A stretch of DNA of 37,154 bases from an uncultured bacterium (GTDB lineage: Bacteria > Muiribacteriota > Ozemobacteria > Ozemobacterales > Ozemobacteraceae). The position numbers were made by a program, and so were the translations under genes. Shown in pieces: positions 1 to 9,980 of this stretch. The stretch spans positions 1 to 37,154 of the forward strand of contig ONIU01000023.1 of assembly GCA_900317935.1 (NCBI GenBank). The letters run 5' to 3'. The stretch's first letter is position 1. Every line of letters starts with the position of its first letter. The notes beneath the pieces were generated by a model. It did not search any database. It had not been told where the DNA came from and saw only the letters and a program-made list of their open reading frames with translations.

Positions 1-588
1 TGAACTAAGATAATTTTTATAATTATCTTTTTCCATATATTGAATACAATCAATATTACGTCCTAATTCAGTAGAAGAATTAAAATGCTCTGTACAACAG
101 ACCAATCCATCTTTAGTCAGATCGCCAAGATTGGTATAATAGCAATAATCACTAGGAAATGAAAATTCTTCACTAAAATAATTTGAATCAATCAACTTTC
201 GAATATCCAAATCAGACATCATTATGTTATTATCCATATTATACATTTCTACAGCGCCCGTTATTATATCAATATTTTTCCAACAGGCCTTTCTTCTTGT
301 TCCTTCATAATCTCTTCTTATACACATAACGCCAAAATTTTGCCATACCATAAAACCATTTAAACAAAAGTAAAATATAATACAAGTTATAATATTTTTT
401 CTTGCTGTTTTATTCCAAGATTTAAATGTACAAATAAAACTAAGTATAAATATAAAAATAGCTAAACAAATAAAGTCTATGATGTTAGATCCGTTAACTG
501 TAATTTGAAAACTACCCCAATCTGCTATCAATAAACCAAGGAAACCAACAACTACAATTATTATTGATGTTATAAAACAAGATTTCAT
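1..588 (-). CDS. Membrane protein with pilin-like domain, partial (C-terminus beyond window edge)
   Basis: The minus frame from the ATG at 588 stays open for 196 codons to the first base of the window, so the stop lies outside. Hydrophobic segments are at about residues 4-22, 36-55 and 65-85, followed by a soluble part. Around residues 100-120 it reads KACWKN..TGAVEMYNMDN, which closely resembles the motif following the N-terminal helix of some type II secretion/type IV prepilin-like proteins. A later VCCTEH (about 163-168) resembles the 'V-C-S-x-H' pattern in the same proteins. A normal prepilin has one N-terminal helix; three helices before the motif is unusual. It lies 43 nt downstream of the methyltransferase frame on the same strand, so the two may be co-transcribed. 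A weak AAGGTAAGG lies rather far upstream of the start. Function unknown; exporter, sensor or surface assembly roles are all possible. Confidence 0.7.
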   Translation of the reverse strand, partial: MKSCFITSIIIVVVGFLGLLIADWGSFQITVNGSNIIDFICLAIFIFILSFICTFKSWNKTARKNIITCIIFYFCLNGFMVWQNFGVMCIRRDYEGTRRKACWKNIDIITGAVEMYNMDNNIMMSDLDIRKLIDSNYFSEEFSFPSDYCYYTNLGDLTKDGLVCCTEHFNSSTELGRNIDCIQYMEKDNYKNYLSS

Positions 589-631
589 GATAATAAAGTC
601 ATCCCTTACCTTATTTGAATTTTCTTCTCTC

Positions 632-2777
<2,146 letters not shown>

Positions 2778-3016
2778 TTAGTTGCTTTAACCATATTTTT
2801 AAAGTTATCAAAGCATTGCAAATATAACATACTTTGTTAAAGGTTAAAAGATATATTATAGCTGGGCAAAACGCCTATTCTTCTTTATTAATGAAGATTT
2901 TATTATAATTTTATTTGTATCGTCCTTAATAGACGGATTATTATTAATCATTGAACAATAAAAACTTATTTGTAGTTATGGTAATCGGTAGTTATTGTTG
3001 TTTGTTTGTCTAGAAT

Positions 3017-3124
3017 ATGTCCTGAAAGGACATAACTTTATTAACCTAGGGATAGAACTCACTAAAAGGACTCGTCCGACAAGGACGATACTCTAAGCCT
3101 AAAGGCATCTGAGATGCCTTTAGG
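3017..3124. repeat. Cluster of three short hairpins
   Basis: There are three perfect stem-loops in 108 bases: ATGTCC-TGAAA-GGACAT (3017-3033), TCGTCC-GACAA-GGACGA (3072-3088) and a 12-bp stem CCTAAAGGCATC-TGA-GATGCCTTTAGG (3098-3124). All lie in AT-rich intergenic DNA and none has a proper T-run, so they are not ordinary terminators. Their size, small loops and GC-richer stems resemble the modules of the arrays near 12.7 and 13.8 kb, but they lack the GTGRGAC linkers seen there. Confidence 0.6.
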
Positions 3125-3190
3125 TGCTATGAAGCATGGTGATTTTCGCCTTACTTTAAAGTGTAACAAGTGATATTTTCGAGATAATAC

Positions 3191-3269
3191 CAAGTTATCG
3201 TTACAGATTTTGAAATAACTGCAAAATCTGTAACGATAACTTGATTTTTTCTCTGTAAAAATGTATCGT
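3191..3269 (+). promoter_or_regulatory. 21-bp palindrome overlapping a predicted promoter of the ATPase gene
   Basis: A perfect 21-bp inverted repeat (arms 3191-3211 and 3223-3243, 11-nt spacer, arm core TTATCGTTACAGATTTT) ends inside a plausible sigma70 promoter: -35 TTGATT (3241-3246), 17-nt spacer, -10 TATCGT (3264-3269). The ATCGTTA heptamer of the arms recurs at the -10. A start point near 3276 would leave only a GAGG Shine-Dalgarno before the ATG at 3287. The right arm is followed by TTTTTT, so an AT-rich terminator for upstream transcription is an alternative. Confidence 0.5.
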
Positions 3270-3286
3270 TAAGTAAAGAGGTCTAT

Positions 3287-4516
3287 ATGAAACTATTTAA
3301 AAGAGAAAAATACTTAAAAAAGATACGTGGCTTTTACGACGCAGAAGATATCATAAAAGTTATAACTGGGATAAGACGTTGCGGAAAGTCAAGTTTAATG
3401 CTGACTATAATTGACGAACTTATCGAAAAAGGTGTTCCTGAAAGCAATATTATTTATATAGACTTAGATAAAAGAGGTTATAAAAGCATAAAAAAAGCTG
3501 AACAATTAGAATTTCTTATTGATGATAAATCTAAAAGCAAAGGTCTAAAATACTTATTTATAGATGAAATACAAAATGTAGAAGCTTTTGAAGAAGTCAT
3601 AAATGCATTTCGCTTAGAGGGCGATTATTCTATTTTTATTACTGGTTCTAATTCTTACCTTTTAAGTGGTGAATTAGTCACCAAGCTTACAGGAAGATAT
3701 GTTGAGTTTGAATTGTTTACGTTAAGTTTTGATGAGTATTTTAAAATAAAAGAATTTTATAACAAAAAAATAAACCCTAATTTGTTAATTGAATTAAACC
3801 AGTATATTCAAGAAGGCGGTTTCCCCAGAACAATATTTTTCGATGAATTATCCGACAAAAGAAATTATACTCAAAGCGTGATTCAAGAGATTTTCAAAAA
3901 AGATATAAAAAAAAGAAATAAAATAAAAGAAGTTGCTACGTTTGAAACTGTCAGAAATTATATTATTAATAATTTTGGGGCTACAACGAGTATTTCTAAC
4001 TTATGCAAAGCTTTGCGTAAAAATGGAATAAACATTGGCAGAGCTACTTTAGCACGATATATTCAACTTTTAGTAGATGCCAAAATCTTATATGTATGTA
4101 ACCGATTTGATATGAAGTCTAAACGTTCTTTGTCAGGCGAAAATAAATACTATTTAGCCGATTTAAGCTTTTATTATGCTTTAAATACAGATAACCGCAT
4201 TAACTACGGGCCAGATTTAGAAAATATTGTTTATATTTACTCAAGAAGTTTGGATTATTCAGTTAGCGTTGGGCGTATCGGAAAGCTAGAATGTGATTTT
4301 ATTCTGAGAGATAATGATTTAAACTATTCTTATGTTCAAGTTGCTTATACTATTGCTTTAAGCCGAGAAACGGAAGACAGAGAATATAGAGCCTTAGAAA
4401 CTATAAAAGATAATTATAATAAATATGTTGTTACCACAGATTTTCTTTTGCAGAAAAGAAATGGAATAAAACATGTTAACTTAATGGATTTTATGATTGG
4501 TTTAAACAGGTTTTGA
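3287..4516 (+). CDS. AAA-family ATPase with DUF4143 C-terminal domain
   Basis: This 409-residue protein has the full pattern of the AAA_14/DUF4143 family: a P-loop GIRRCGKSS (residues 28-36), a Walker B strand YLFIDEIQN (90-97), a sensor-like FITGSNS, then the TGRYVEFELFTLSFDEY segment that marks the family. The C-terminal half, with a winged-helix-like stretch around 220-270 and a nuclease-like LECDFILRD / SYVQVAYT near 330-350, corresponds to DUF4143. The family is very common and often multicopy in anaerobes; its role is poorly defined. The length is normal and no key residue is missing. GAGG lies 6 nt before the ATG. It stands alone among repeats and fragments, with a palindrome over its promoter, which suggests an accessory gene with its own control. 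Confidence 0.9.
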   Translation: MKLFKREKYLKKIRGFYDAEDIIKVITGIRRCGKSSLMLTIIDELIEKGVPESNIIYIDLDKRGYKSIKKAEQLEFLIDDKSKSKGLKYLFIDEIQNVEAFEEVINAFRLEGDYSIFITGSNSYLLSGELVTKLTGRYVEFELFTLSFDEYFKIKEFYNKKINPNLLIELNQYIQEGGFPRTIFFDELSDKRNYTQSVIQEIFKKDIKKRNKIKEVATFETVRNYIINNFGATTSISNLCKALRKNGINIGRATLARYIQLLVDAKILYVCNRFDMKSKRSLSGENKYYLADLSFYYALNTDNRINYGPDLENIVYIYSRSLDYSVSVGRIGKLECDFILRDNDLNYSYVQVAYTIALSRETEDREYRALETIKDNYNKYVVTTDFLLQKRNGIKHVNLMDFMIGLNRF

Positions 4517-4531
4517 TTTTTTTATTACTGG

Positions 4532-4561
4532 ATTGCCACGGTTCTTTCAGAACCTTGCAAT
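4532..4561. repeat. Nested hairpin of the ATTGCC...GCAAT type
   Basis: Outer arms ATTGC/GCAAT enclose an inner stem GGTTCT-TTC-AGAACC. Flanking bases read GGATTGCCAC at the left and GCAATGACA at the right. Short palindromes with exactly this frame (conserved GGATTGCCAC and GCAATGAC ends, variable inner stem) are, from memory, dispersed in several AT-rich bacterial genomes. It sits just after the ATPase stop codon and a T-rich stretch and could help end transcription. Confidence 0.5.
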
Positions 4562-4611
4562 GACAGCGTATTTACAATAAAAACCACAACTACCAAATAC
4601 AATAACTATTA

Positions 4612-4710
4612 AAGTCTTAAGCAGTAAGCTTTAAGCTTCAAGCCAGATATTCTTAGCAATGTTTTTCTAGCTTATAACTTAGAGCTTGTAACTAATAACT
4701 TAAAGCTTTT
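4612..4710. repeat. Low-complexity tract of drifting TAAGCTT-like units
   Basis: Words such as TAAGCTTTAAGCTT, AGCTTATAACTTAGAGCTT and ACTTAAAGCTT recur in two runs (4612-4646 and 4668-4710). Similar drifting tandem tracts with other units lie at other gene ends in this window (2738-2770, 10014-10042, 13700-13745, 13917-13988). No coding potential. Confidence 0.5.
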
Positions 4711-4718
4711 TCTATGTA

Positions 4719-5003
4719 TTAGTTCCCATTTGATTTATATTTACCATTGTGGGTTCTTTTATAGGTCGTTACCCAAACTGGCCAAGAAGGATCATATTGC
4801 TGGCTTGTTAAGCTATAAACTAATGTATCTTCATCTATGTTATAGATACAACTATCTATTGCATTACCATCTTTAAAATAATAAACTCCATCTTGTTCAT
4901 ACCAAATACCTGGCCATGTATCTACTTCATAATCACTAGTAATGTAATGGGGAACAGGCCTTTCATAATATTCGTGACCGTATTCATTATTTGATGGGTT
5001 AAT
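4719..5003 (-). pseudogene. Decayed gene fragment, 94 codons without a start
   Basis: The minus frame is open from the stop at 4719-4721 back to an in-frame TAA at 5004-5006, with normal protein-like composition: an aromatic-rich stretch reading WPGIWYEQDGVYYFKDG and an end TYKRTHNGKYKSNGN. There is no ATG, GTG or TTG near the upstream limit, so this looks like the 3' end of a gene whose front is lost. I do not recognise the family. The DNA beyond 5006 shows no continuation in this frame. Confidence 0.4.
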
Positions 5004-5100
5004 TTAGTATGATGTTGATTTTACTGGTTATATTTGACTGAAATAGATTTGCTAATTATAATTTAGATAACTAGAAAAAATCATAGCGGAGAAAGTATTA

Positions 5101-5361
5101 ATGCCTACTATATCAATGTTTCAAGGTATTCTGATAAAAATGAATACCAAGAATGAACACAATCCTCCACATTTTCACGCAAAGTATCAATAATATGAAG
5201 CACAGTTTGACTTTGAAGGAAATCTAATTAAAGGCGAATTTCCAAGTAAGCAGATGAAATTAGTCGCTGCTTGGGCTGTATTGCATACTGATGAATTAAT
5301 AGCAAATTGGGAGTTGATGCTTAATCAAGAACCATTATATAAAATTAATCCATTACAATAA
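5101..5361 (+). pseudogene. DUF4160 protein gene with an internal stop codon
   Basis: Starting at an ATG behind GGAG, the frame reads MPTISMFQGILIKM..., then NPPHFHAKYQ, the signature start of DUF4160 proteins. A TAA stop interrupts it at codon 31 (5191-5193), and it continues in the same frame as YEAQFDFEGN...LVAAWAVLHTDELIANW..., ending at TAA 5359-5361. The stop stands where the family commonly has Glu, so a single G-to-T change (GAA to TAA) explains it. Everything else, including length (86 codons), is intact, so the damage is recent, or the codon is recoded or a read error. DUF4160 genes are usually followed by DUF2442 genes, as here (13 nt gap). The pair has been proposed as toxin-antitoxin-like, but its function is not settled. 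Confidence 0.75.
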
Positions 5362-5374
5362 CGGTGTTTAAATT

Positions 5375-5665
5375 ATGAAAATGTATTATGATGAAAAGCT
5401 GAATGATTATATTATAGATGCTGGAACTCCGAATTATAAAGTAACAGAAGTTCAGGCAAATGATGATTATACATTGTTATTGACATTTGTTACAGGTGAG
5501 AGAAAAATCTTTGATTTCAAGCCTTTATTAGAAGAGTATCCTTTTCAACCATTGAAAAACAAGAGATTGTTCAAAAAAGCTTTTATTTGTTGTGGTATCG
5601 CTTGGAATGATGAAATTGATATAGATTCTGAATACCTTTATGAAAATGGTGTGTTAGTTGAATGA
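5375..5665 (+). CDS. DUF2442 family protein
   Basis: This is a 96-residue protein with the family's layout: a first strand pair (YKVTEVQANDDYTLLLTFVTGERKIFDFKPLL), then KNKRLFKKAFICCGIAWNDEIDIDSEYLYENG. The middle phrase 'G-x-x-W-x-x-x-I-D-x-x-x-x-x-L' is typical. DUF2442 proteins are small, cytosolic and very commonly encoded right after DUF4160; they are suspected DNA-binding or antitoxin-like partners, without a firm role. Here the DUF4160 partner carries a nonsense mutation, while this gene is intact. Confidence 0.85.
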   Translation: MKMYYDEKLNDYIIDAGTPNYKVTEVQANDDYTLLLTFVTGERKIFDFKPLLEEYPFQPLKNKRLFKKAFICCGIAWNDEIDIDSEYLYENGVLVE

Positions 5666-5705
5666 GATGAAATATACTACTTATGTTAACAAAGATTATT
5701 AAACA

Positions 5706-5819
5706 ATGAATTATAAAGCATTAGCGGAGAAAATCAGGTTTTACAAAACTACAGAAAAGGAAATAATTGCATTAGTCAAAAAATTAGAAGAATTGTTAAA
5801 AGATGATTTTAGCCAATAA
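5706..5819 (+). CDS. Small helical protein, 37 residues, third member of the DUF4160/DUF2442 module
   Basis: The frame ATG 5706 to TAA 5819 encodes MNYKALAEKIRFYKTTEKE and continues to LLKDDFSQ, a charged, wholly helical-looking peptide with regular Leu/Ile spacing (IIALVKKLEELL). It lies 40 nt downstream of DUF2442 on the same strand and upstream of the shared hairpin terminator. A GGAG-like ribosome site is not obvious. It is below the usual length cut-off, but its composition and position favour a real peptide gene. Function unknown. Confidence 0.4.
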   Translation: MNYKALAEKIRFYKTTEKEIIALVKKLEELLKDDFSQ

Positions 5820-5893
5820 CTATTAGCCGAAGAATTAAGGTATTTGCTAGCTTTTTAAAGTTTAATTCTATAATTTCCTAACTTCTAAACTCT

Positions 5894-5952
5894 CTAAATA
5901 TGTTTAACGAAAAAAGTGTCTGAAAGGCACTTTTTTCGTTAAACATATTTAG
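5894..5952. terminator. 27-bp hairpin, probable bidirectional terminator
   Basis: Arms 5894-5920 and 5926-5952 pair over 27 positions with a single G-T pair around the loop TGAAA. The core AAAAAAGTG...CACTTTTTT is a classic intrinsic terminator in both directions. The stem extends a further 15 bp of AT-rich perfect pairing, far longer than termination requires. It separates the DUF2442 module from the lipoprotein gene at 6003. Confidence 0.7.
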
Positions 5953-6002
5953 AAGGTTGCCGATACGAAAGCAAATATTTTTACGTTTTGGGGGAATTGT
6001 AT

Positions 6003-7433
6003 ATGAATCGCGACAGAAAGCTGATCATCTTGACAGTGCTTTATTTCGCAATACTCGGTTGTTTCCTTCTCGGATGTTCTGAGGGAACCGACTCTTCGCC
6101 TGTTTCGGCACTGATGGGTGAAATAACTGCTGAAGAACTGCAAGGTTCTGCTAGCAAAATAACAGGTTTAGTTCTTAATTCCTCTACAAATGAAGGATTA
6201 TCTAATATTCTCGTTAAGATAAAAAAAGACGGAGATGTTATAAAAAGTGAACTTACAGAAATTGACGGTAGCTTTAGTATTACAGGCTTCAATAATGGAA
6301 CTTATACTATTGAGTTAAAAGCGCCTAGTGGTTTCACACAGGAACCATCACCAGCCAATTGTATTGTTAGAATAACAAATGGCGTTGCTACTCCAAATAA
6401 GAATTATATTTATTTAAAACCAGATTCTTCTGCAATAGCTTCCGAAACTCTCAAAGTAACTGTTAAAGGTACAGTAAAACGTTCAGACAATTCTTCTTCT
6501 AGTGATACTTTAATTAAAGTTTTTAAAGATTCCAACTGCACTATTCCTTTAACTGACTCTGATGATATTGAAGTAAATACCTATGTTCTCGGAGACGGCA
6601 GTTTTATGTTCTTTAACGTTCCAGCTGGTAAGAACTACTTTTTACAAGCTGTTAAAGACAACAATATCTTAGCAACATATCCTATAGGAATTACAAATAC
6701 AGGTACAATCAGCCCCAATCCTATTTCAATTCCTATAGTAGTTGAAGAAGTCCCAATTACAGCAAAGCTTACAATTAAAGTAAAATCTGCATATACTGGT
6801 GCTCCCTTAGAACTTGTTACTATAAAAATAAACGGTGATAATCAAGGAACAACAGATAAAGACGGTATATTAGTAGTATCTGATTTCCCAACAGGAGTAT
6901 GTAATTTCGAAGTTTCAAAAGAAGGATTTGAAACATTAACACACACAAAAAATTATACTGCCTCAGGTTCTTATGATGTTCCCTTCTCAATGATAGAAGA
7001 TACCAAAGATGGTTATGGTTCTATTACAGGCAGATTTGTTAATGAATTAGACGGAAATGGTAAACCTGATGAATATGTCAGATTATATCGTTTAATTGAA
7101 AGAACACAATCCTCATATGCAAGTGGAAAATCAGAAACATGGTATGATGTAGACAAAAATTATATACTTACTACCAAAACATCTTCAGATTCTGGAGCAA
7201 CCCAGGGTTCATTCAAGCTTACACATATTGAACCAGGCTATTATCAGATTTATATTACTGCTGATCCAAACAATATTCCAAGTATTGAAGAAAGATCTCA
7301 AGTATATAATGAATTTGTCTGGACTCAACTTGCTACCAACACAGCTTCAATAATTACTCAGCCATTAAAAGTAGTCAGTGACCAGACCACTTACTGGACT
7401 AACTACGAACAAGAATATAAACAAGGCAACTAA
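6003..7433 (+). CDS. Lipoprotein with repeated Ig-like (CarboxypepD_reg/CnaB-like) domains
   Basis: The 476-residue product begins with a lipoprotein signal: charged start, hydrophobic core, lipobox LLGC with Cys25. Four beta-rich repeats follow at about 45-115, 150-230, 240-320 and 325-420. Each has the carboxypeptidase-regulatory/CnaB-type pattern 'G-x-V ... D-G-x-F/Y-x-x-x-x-x-P-x-G-x-Y-x-x-x-V', for example ITGLVLNSSTNEGL...DGSFSITGFNNGTYTIELK and ITGRFVNELDGNGK. Such domains are usually rigid surface stalks or bind carbohydrate. The ATG at 6003 is chosen over the in-frame TTG at 5988 because GGGGGAA sits at proper distance before it. It is followed after 10 nt by a beta-barrel gene, so an outer-membrane assembly is likely. 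No enzymatic motif seen. Confidence 0.8.
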   Translation: MNRDRKLIILTVLYFAILGCFLLGCSEGTDSSPVSALMGEITAEELQGSASKITGLVLNSSTNEGLSNILVKIKKDGDVIKSELTEIDGSFSITGFNNGTYTIELKAPSGFTQEPSPANCIVRITNGVATPNKNYIYLKPDSSAIASETLKVTVKGTVKRSDNSSSSDTLIKVFKDSNCTIPLTDSDDIEVNTYVLGDGSFMFFNVPAGKNYFLQAVKDNNILATYPIGITNTGTISPNPISIPIVVEEVPITAKLTIKVKSAYTGAPLELVTIKINGDNQGTTDKDGILVVSDFPTGVCNFEVSKEGFETLTHTKNYTASGSYDVPFSMIEDTKDGYGSITGRFVNELDGNGKPDEYVRLYRLIERTQSSYASGKSETWYDVDKNYILTTKTSSDSGATQGSFKLTHIEPGYYQIYITADPNNIPSIEERSQVYNEFVWTQLATNTASIITQPLKVVSDQTTYWTNYEQEYKQGN

Positions 7434-7443
7434 GGAAAAAACT

Positions 7444-8373
7444 ATGAAAAAGCTTACAAAAATCAGTTTAATTATGGGCACTGCCTTGTTTCTCCCCCTC
7501 ATGGCAGAAGCCCAGGTTTTAGAAGCAATTCCGGAAGATGACGATATAAACTTTGCAAGACATCAAGATGTTTATTCTAATGAAAGTAATGATGCTTTGC
7601 CTGAATACCACCTTGGCTCAACCATGAGCGGCACTTCAGGTCTAATCACTATTCCAACACCAGATTACAATGAAAAGACTCAGGTAATCATATCTGGCAA
7701 AGGCTCAAAGTCTGACTATAAAATGAATAATAATGGTCAGAAAATAAAGCACACAAAAGACGAAAGCATTGTCGCTCTCAGATATAATCCAAAGCCAGAA
7801 TTTGAATTATCGGCTACTAATCTTCATTACAAACGAACTAATGACGCAAATATAAAAAATCTCGAATCTGACGACAATGTAACAAGTTTCGGGATGAAAT
7901 ATACTGCTGGAAACGACGGGAAAAACTACTGCTTCGGCTTCAACTTTGCTCCAATGTCATCTGAAGATATGAATAATTTAGACATTGAGCAGCTTGAACA
8001 CATGAGAAACATCTATTTCTCATTTTCCGAAGAAATAACAGATAGATTAAGCGGTTATGTAAATATTGGAACTTCATTCACCAAAAAGCAGACAATTTGG
8101 TTGAATAATGCTGATTCTATCGAAATTGACAAGAAAAATATTGTTTATGGTGGATTTGGTGTAGAATATCAAGTAGCTTCGAGCATGGCTCTTTTCGGTG
8201 AATTCAAAGTTGCCAATTATAGAGACTTCGAAGCCTACCAGAACAATCCTGACAGGCACAGGGCTCATGTCGGTGTCAGATTTGGAAACGATAATATTCA
8301 GCTTGAATGTATAGGCATGAATATTACAGGAGATGACCCAAATCTGGTAATTGGCGGTGCTATAGGTTTCTAA
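7444..8373 (+). CDS. Predicted outer-membrane beta-barrel protein (YjbH-like start)
   Basis: The 309-residue product begins with a clear Sec signal peptide (cleavage near AEA-Q24). Early in the mature part it has STMSGTSGLITIPTPDY, reminiscent of YjbH-type exopolysaccharide lipoproteins and related barrels ('G-x-x-G-L-x-x-x-P-T'). The rest alternates polar and hydrophobic residues in strand-like runs and ends in IGGAIGF; the terminal Phe is the usual outer-membrane barrel insertion signal. AAGGA precedes the ATG at 7444, so the in-frame start at 7378 inside the previous gene is not used. It shares an operon with the lipoprotein before it and the HEAT protein after it. Confidence 0.72.
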   Translation: MKKLTKISLIMGTALFLPLMAEAQVLEAIPEDDDINFARHQDVYSNESNDALPEYHLGSTMSGTSGLITIPTPDYNEKTQVIISGKGSKSDYKMNNNGQKIKHTKDESIVALRYNPKPEFELSATNLHYKRTNDANIKNLESDDNVTSFGMKYTAGNDGKNYCFGFNFAPMSSEDMNNLDIEQLEHMRNIYFSFSEEITDRLSGYVNIGTSFTKKQTIWLNNADSIEIDKKNIVYGGFGVEYQVASSMALFGEFKVANYRDFEAYQNNPDRHRAHVGVRFGNDNIQLECIGMNITGDDPNLVIGGAIGF

Positions 8374-8377
8374 CATA

Positions 8378-9976
8378 GTGGAAAACCAGAAAGCAAAATA
8401 TAATTTACAAGAACTGCTCTCTCCGAACATAATAAATAATCCTTCCAGATTTCTAGAAATTCTAGAACACGAAGATTCAATTGTTCCTTCACGAGAATCA
8501 GCTCTTATAATAAAGAAAGCAATGGCGGTTCAAAAAGACCCCGTTCTTTCGTTTTTGCTAAAAAAATCTTTCAGACTTGCTGCTTTCAAACTAAAAGGAG
8601 CGGCGTTCAAAATTTCACTTACAGGCTTAGACAAACTTCTTCGTTCACCAGACAGATTAGATGACTTAGCTTTGGCAGTAACTTCGGTAGAAAAAGCTGA
8701 AGCCTTTATGGCTTCTGACTTTTTCAAATCCGCAAACTGGAAATACTTTCCAACAGAAATACTTCCTTGTTTTTGTTATTTTTACAAAAAACACGGTAAT
8801 AGCCAGGATTTAGATGACCTGCTGGAATTGACCAGACATCCGAATCCAACAGTTATAGCAGCAGCCCTGGAGGCTTTAAAAAAGCTTGATACTGGTAGTC
8901 TGCGTTCAATCATACAACCTTTAATACAGAAACAATCTGAAAATAAAGAATCAGCGGCATTAGAGAATTTATATGTTGCAAATGCCAGTTATGATTCAAG
9001 TAATATATCTAATGAAAGTAAAGAATATTATAAAGAAAATCACCAACTAATCATTGATACATTACAAAATGGCACATCAGATTTGGAAACTGTGAGAATA
9101 CTAAGACTCATAAAGAAATACGGAAGCGAGCAGGATGTTAATTACGTTAAACCGTTCCTGATAAAAGATAAACCAGATATTGTCAGAGCAGCAATTAAAG
9201 TTCTTGAAAAATTCGATCCTGAATATCTTTGTATTTATCTTCCCCAACTACTCCAGGATAAAAATCCCAAAGTAAGACTTACAGCAACCAGAGCTTTTCA
9301 GTCTATTGACAGTGAAAGCGTAATTAATATGGTTTTAAGTCTTTTAAAATCATTAAACGTCAAACAAAGAACCATAGGAATAACAACAGCTATGCTGGTT
9401 GATTTCAATATGGTCAGAGATGCTTATCTGCTAGCTTTTTCCAAAGAAACATCTGAAGAACTTCTTGAAAAAATAGGCCTGGTCTTAGCAGCTAACCCCG
9501 ATAGAGAATTGGTTAAAGATCTTTACTTTGCCCACAAAAGTTCAAAAACTCTTTTAAAAGCACAAAGAGAAAAAATCATAGAATTAGTTAGTGAAAAAGT
9601 TTCTTTTTCATTGGGTGGAAATCCATGGCCAAAAGAATTAATTCTTGAAGCGCAAAACCTTTATGCTGAAGCACAAAAAGAAGGAATTTCACCTTCTACA
9701 ACAGATGAAAACAAAGATTCAAATAAAGACTCTACTGAAAAAGTAAAACCATCCGGTTTTTATAGAAATACCAAATCAATTAAACCCCCTATTAATAATG
9801 GGAGACCCAAAGATTTATATACTACTGCTTCAGAAATAAAAATTGAATCTGTTCAGGAAAAATCAGGATGGTCTTCATTAAATTCAAAAGCAAAAATGAT
9901 TGTTATAATTTTGATCTTTGCTGCTATTTTTTGGAGTATGCTAATTGTTGCTGTTGCAATGAAAGTATTTTTCTAA
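8378..9976 (+). CDS. HEAT-repeat protein with C-terminal membrane anchor
   Basis: This 532-residue, mostly helical protein has repeated pairs of amphipathic helices. The clearest HEAT units are at about 145-185 (HPNPTVIAAALEALKKL), 225-320 (KPDIVRAAIKVLEKFD; NPKVRLTATRAFQSID) and on to about 400. A low-complexity Asp/Ser/Lys linker follows (about 440-495), then a single hydrophobic segment at 506-529, so the protein probably faces the cytoplasm and is tail-anchored. The start is GTG at 8378, four bases after the barrel gene's stop; no strong Shine-Dalgarno, consistent with translational coupling. HEAT arrays are scaffolds; no catalytic motif is visible. A strong terminator follows. Confidence 0.8.
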   Translation: MENQKAKYNLQELLSPNIINNPSRFLEILEHEDSIVPSRESALIIKKAMAVQKDPVLSFLLKKSFRLAAFKLKGAAFKISLTGLDKLLRSPDRLDDLALAVTSVEKAEAFMASDFFKSANWKYFPTEILPCFCYFYKKHGNSQDLDDLLELTRHPNPTVIAAALEALKKLDTGSLRSIIQPLIQKQSENKESAALENLYVANASYDSSNISNESKEYYKENHQLIIDTLQNGTSDLETVRILRLIKKYGSEQDVNYVKPFLIKDKPDIVRAAIKVLEKFDPEYLCIYLPQLLQDKNPKVRLTATRAFQSIDSESVINMVLSLLKSLNVKQRTIGITTAMLVDFNMVRDAYLLAFSKETSEELLEKIGLVLAANPDRELVKDLYFAHKSSKTLLKAQREKIIELVSEKVSFSLGGNPWPKELILEAQNLYAEAQKEGISPSTTDENKDSNKDSTEKVKPSGFYRNTKSIKPPINNGRPKDLYTTASEIKIESVQEKSGWSSLNSKAKMIVIILIFAAIFWSMLIVAVAMKVFF

Positions 9977-9980
9977 GCAC

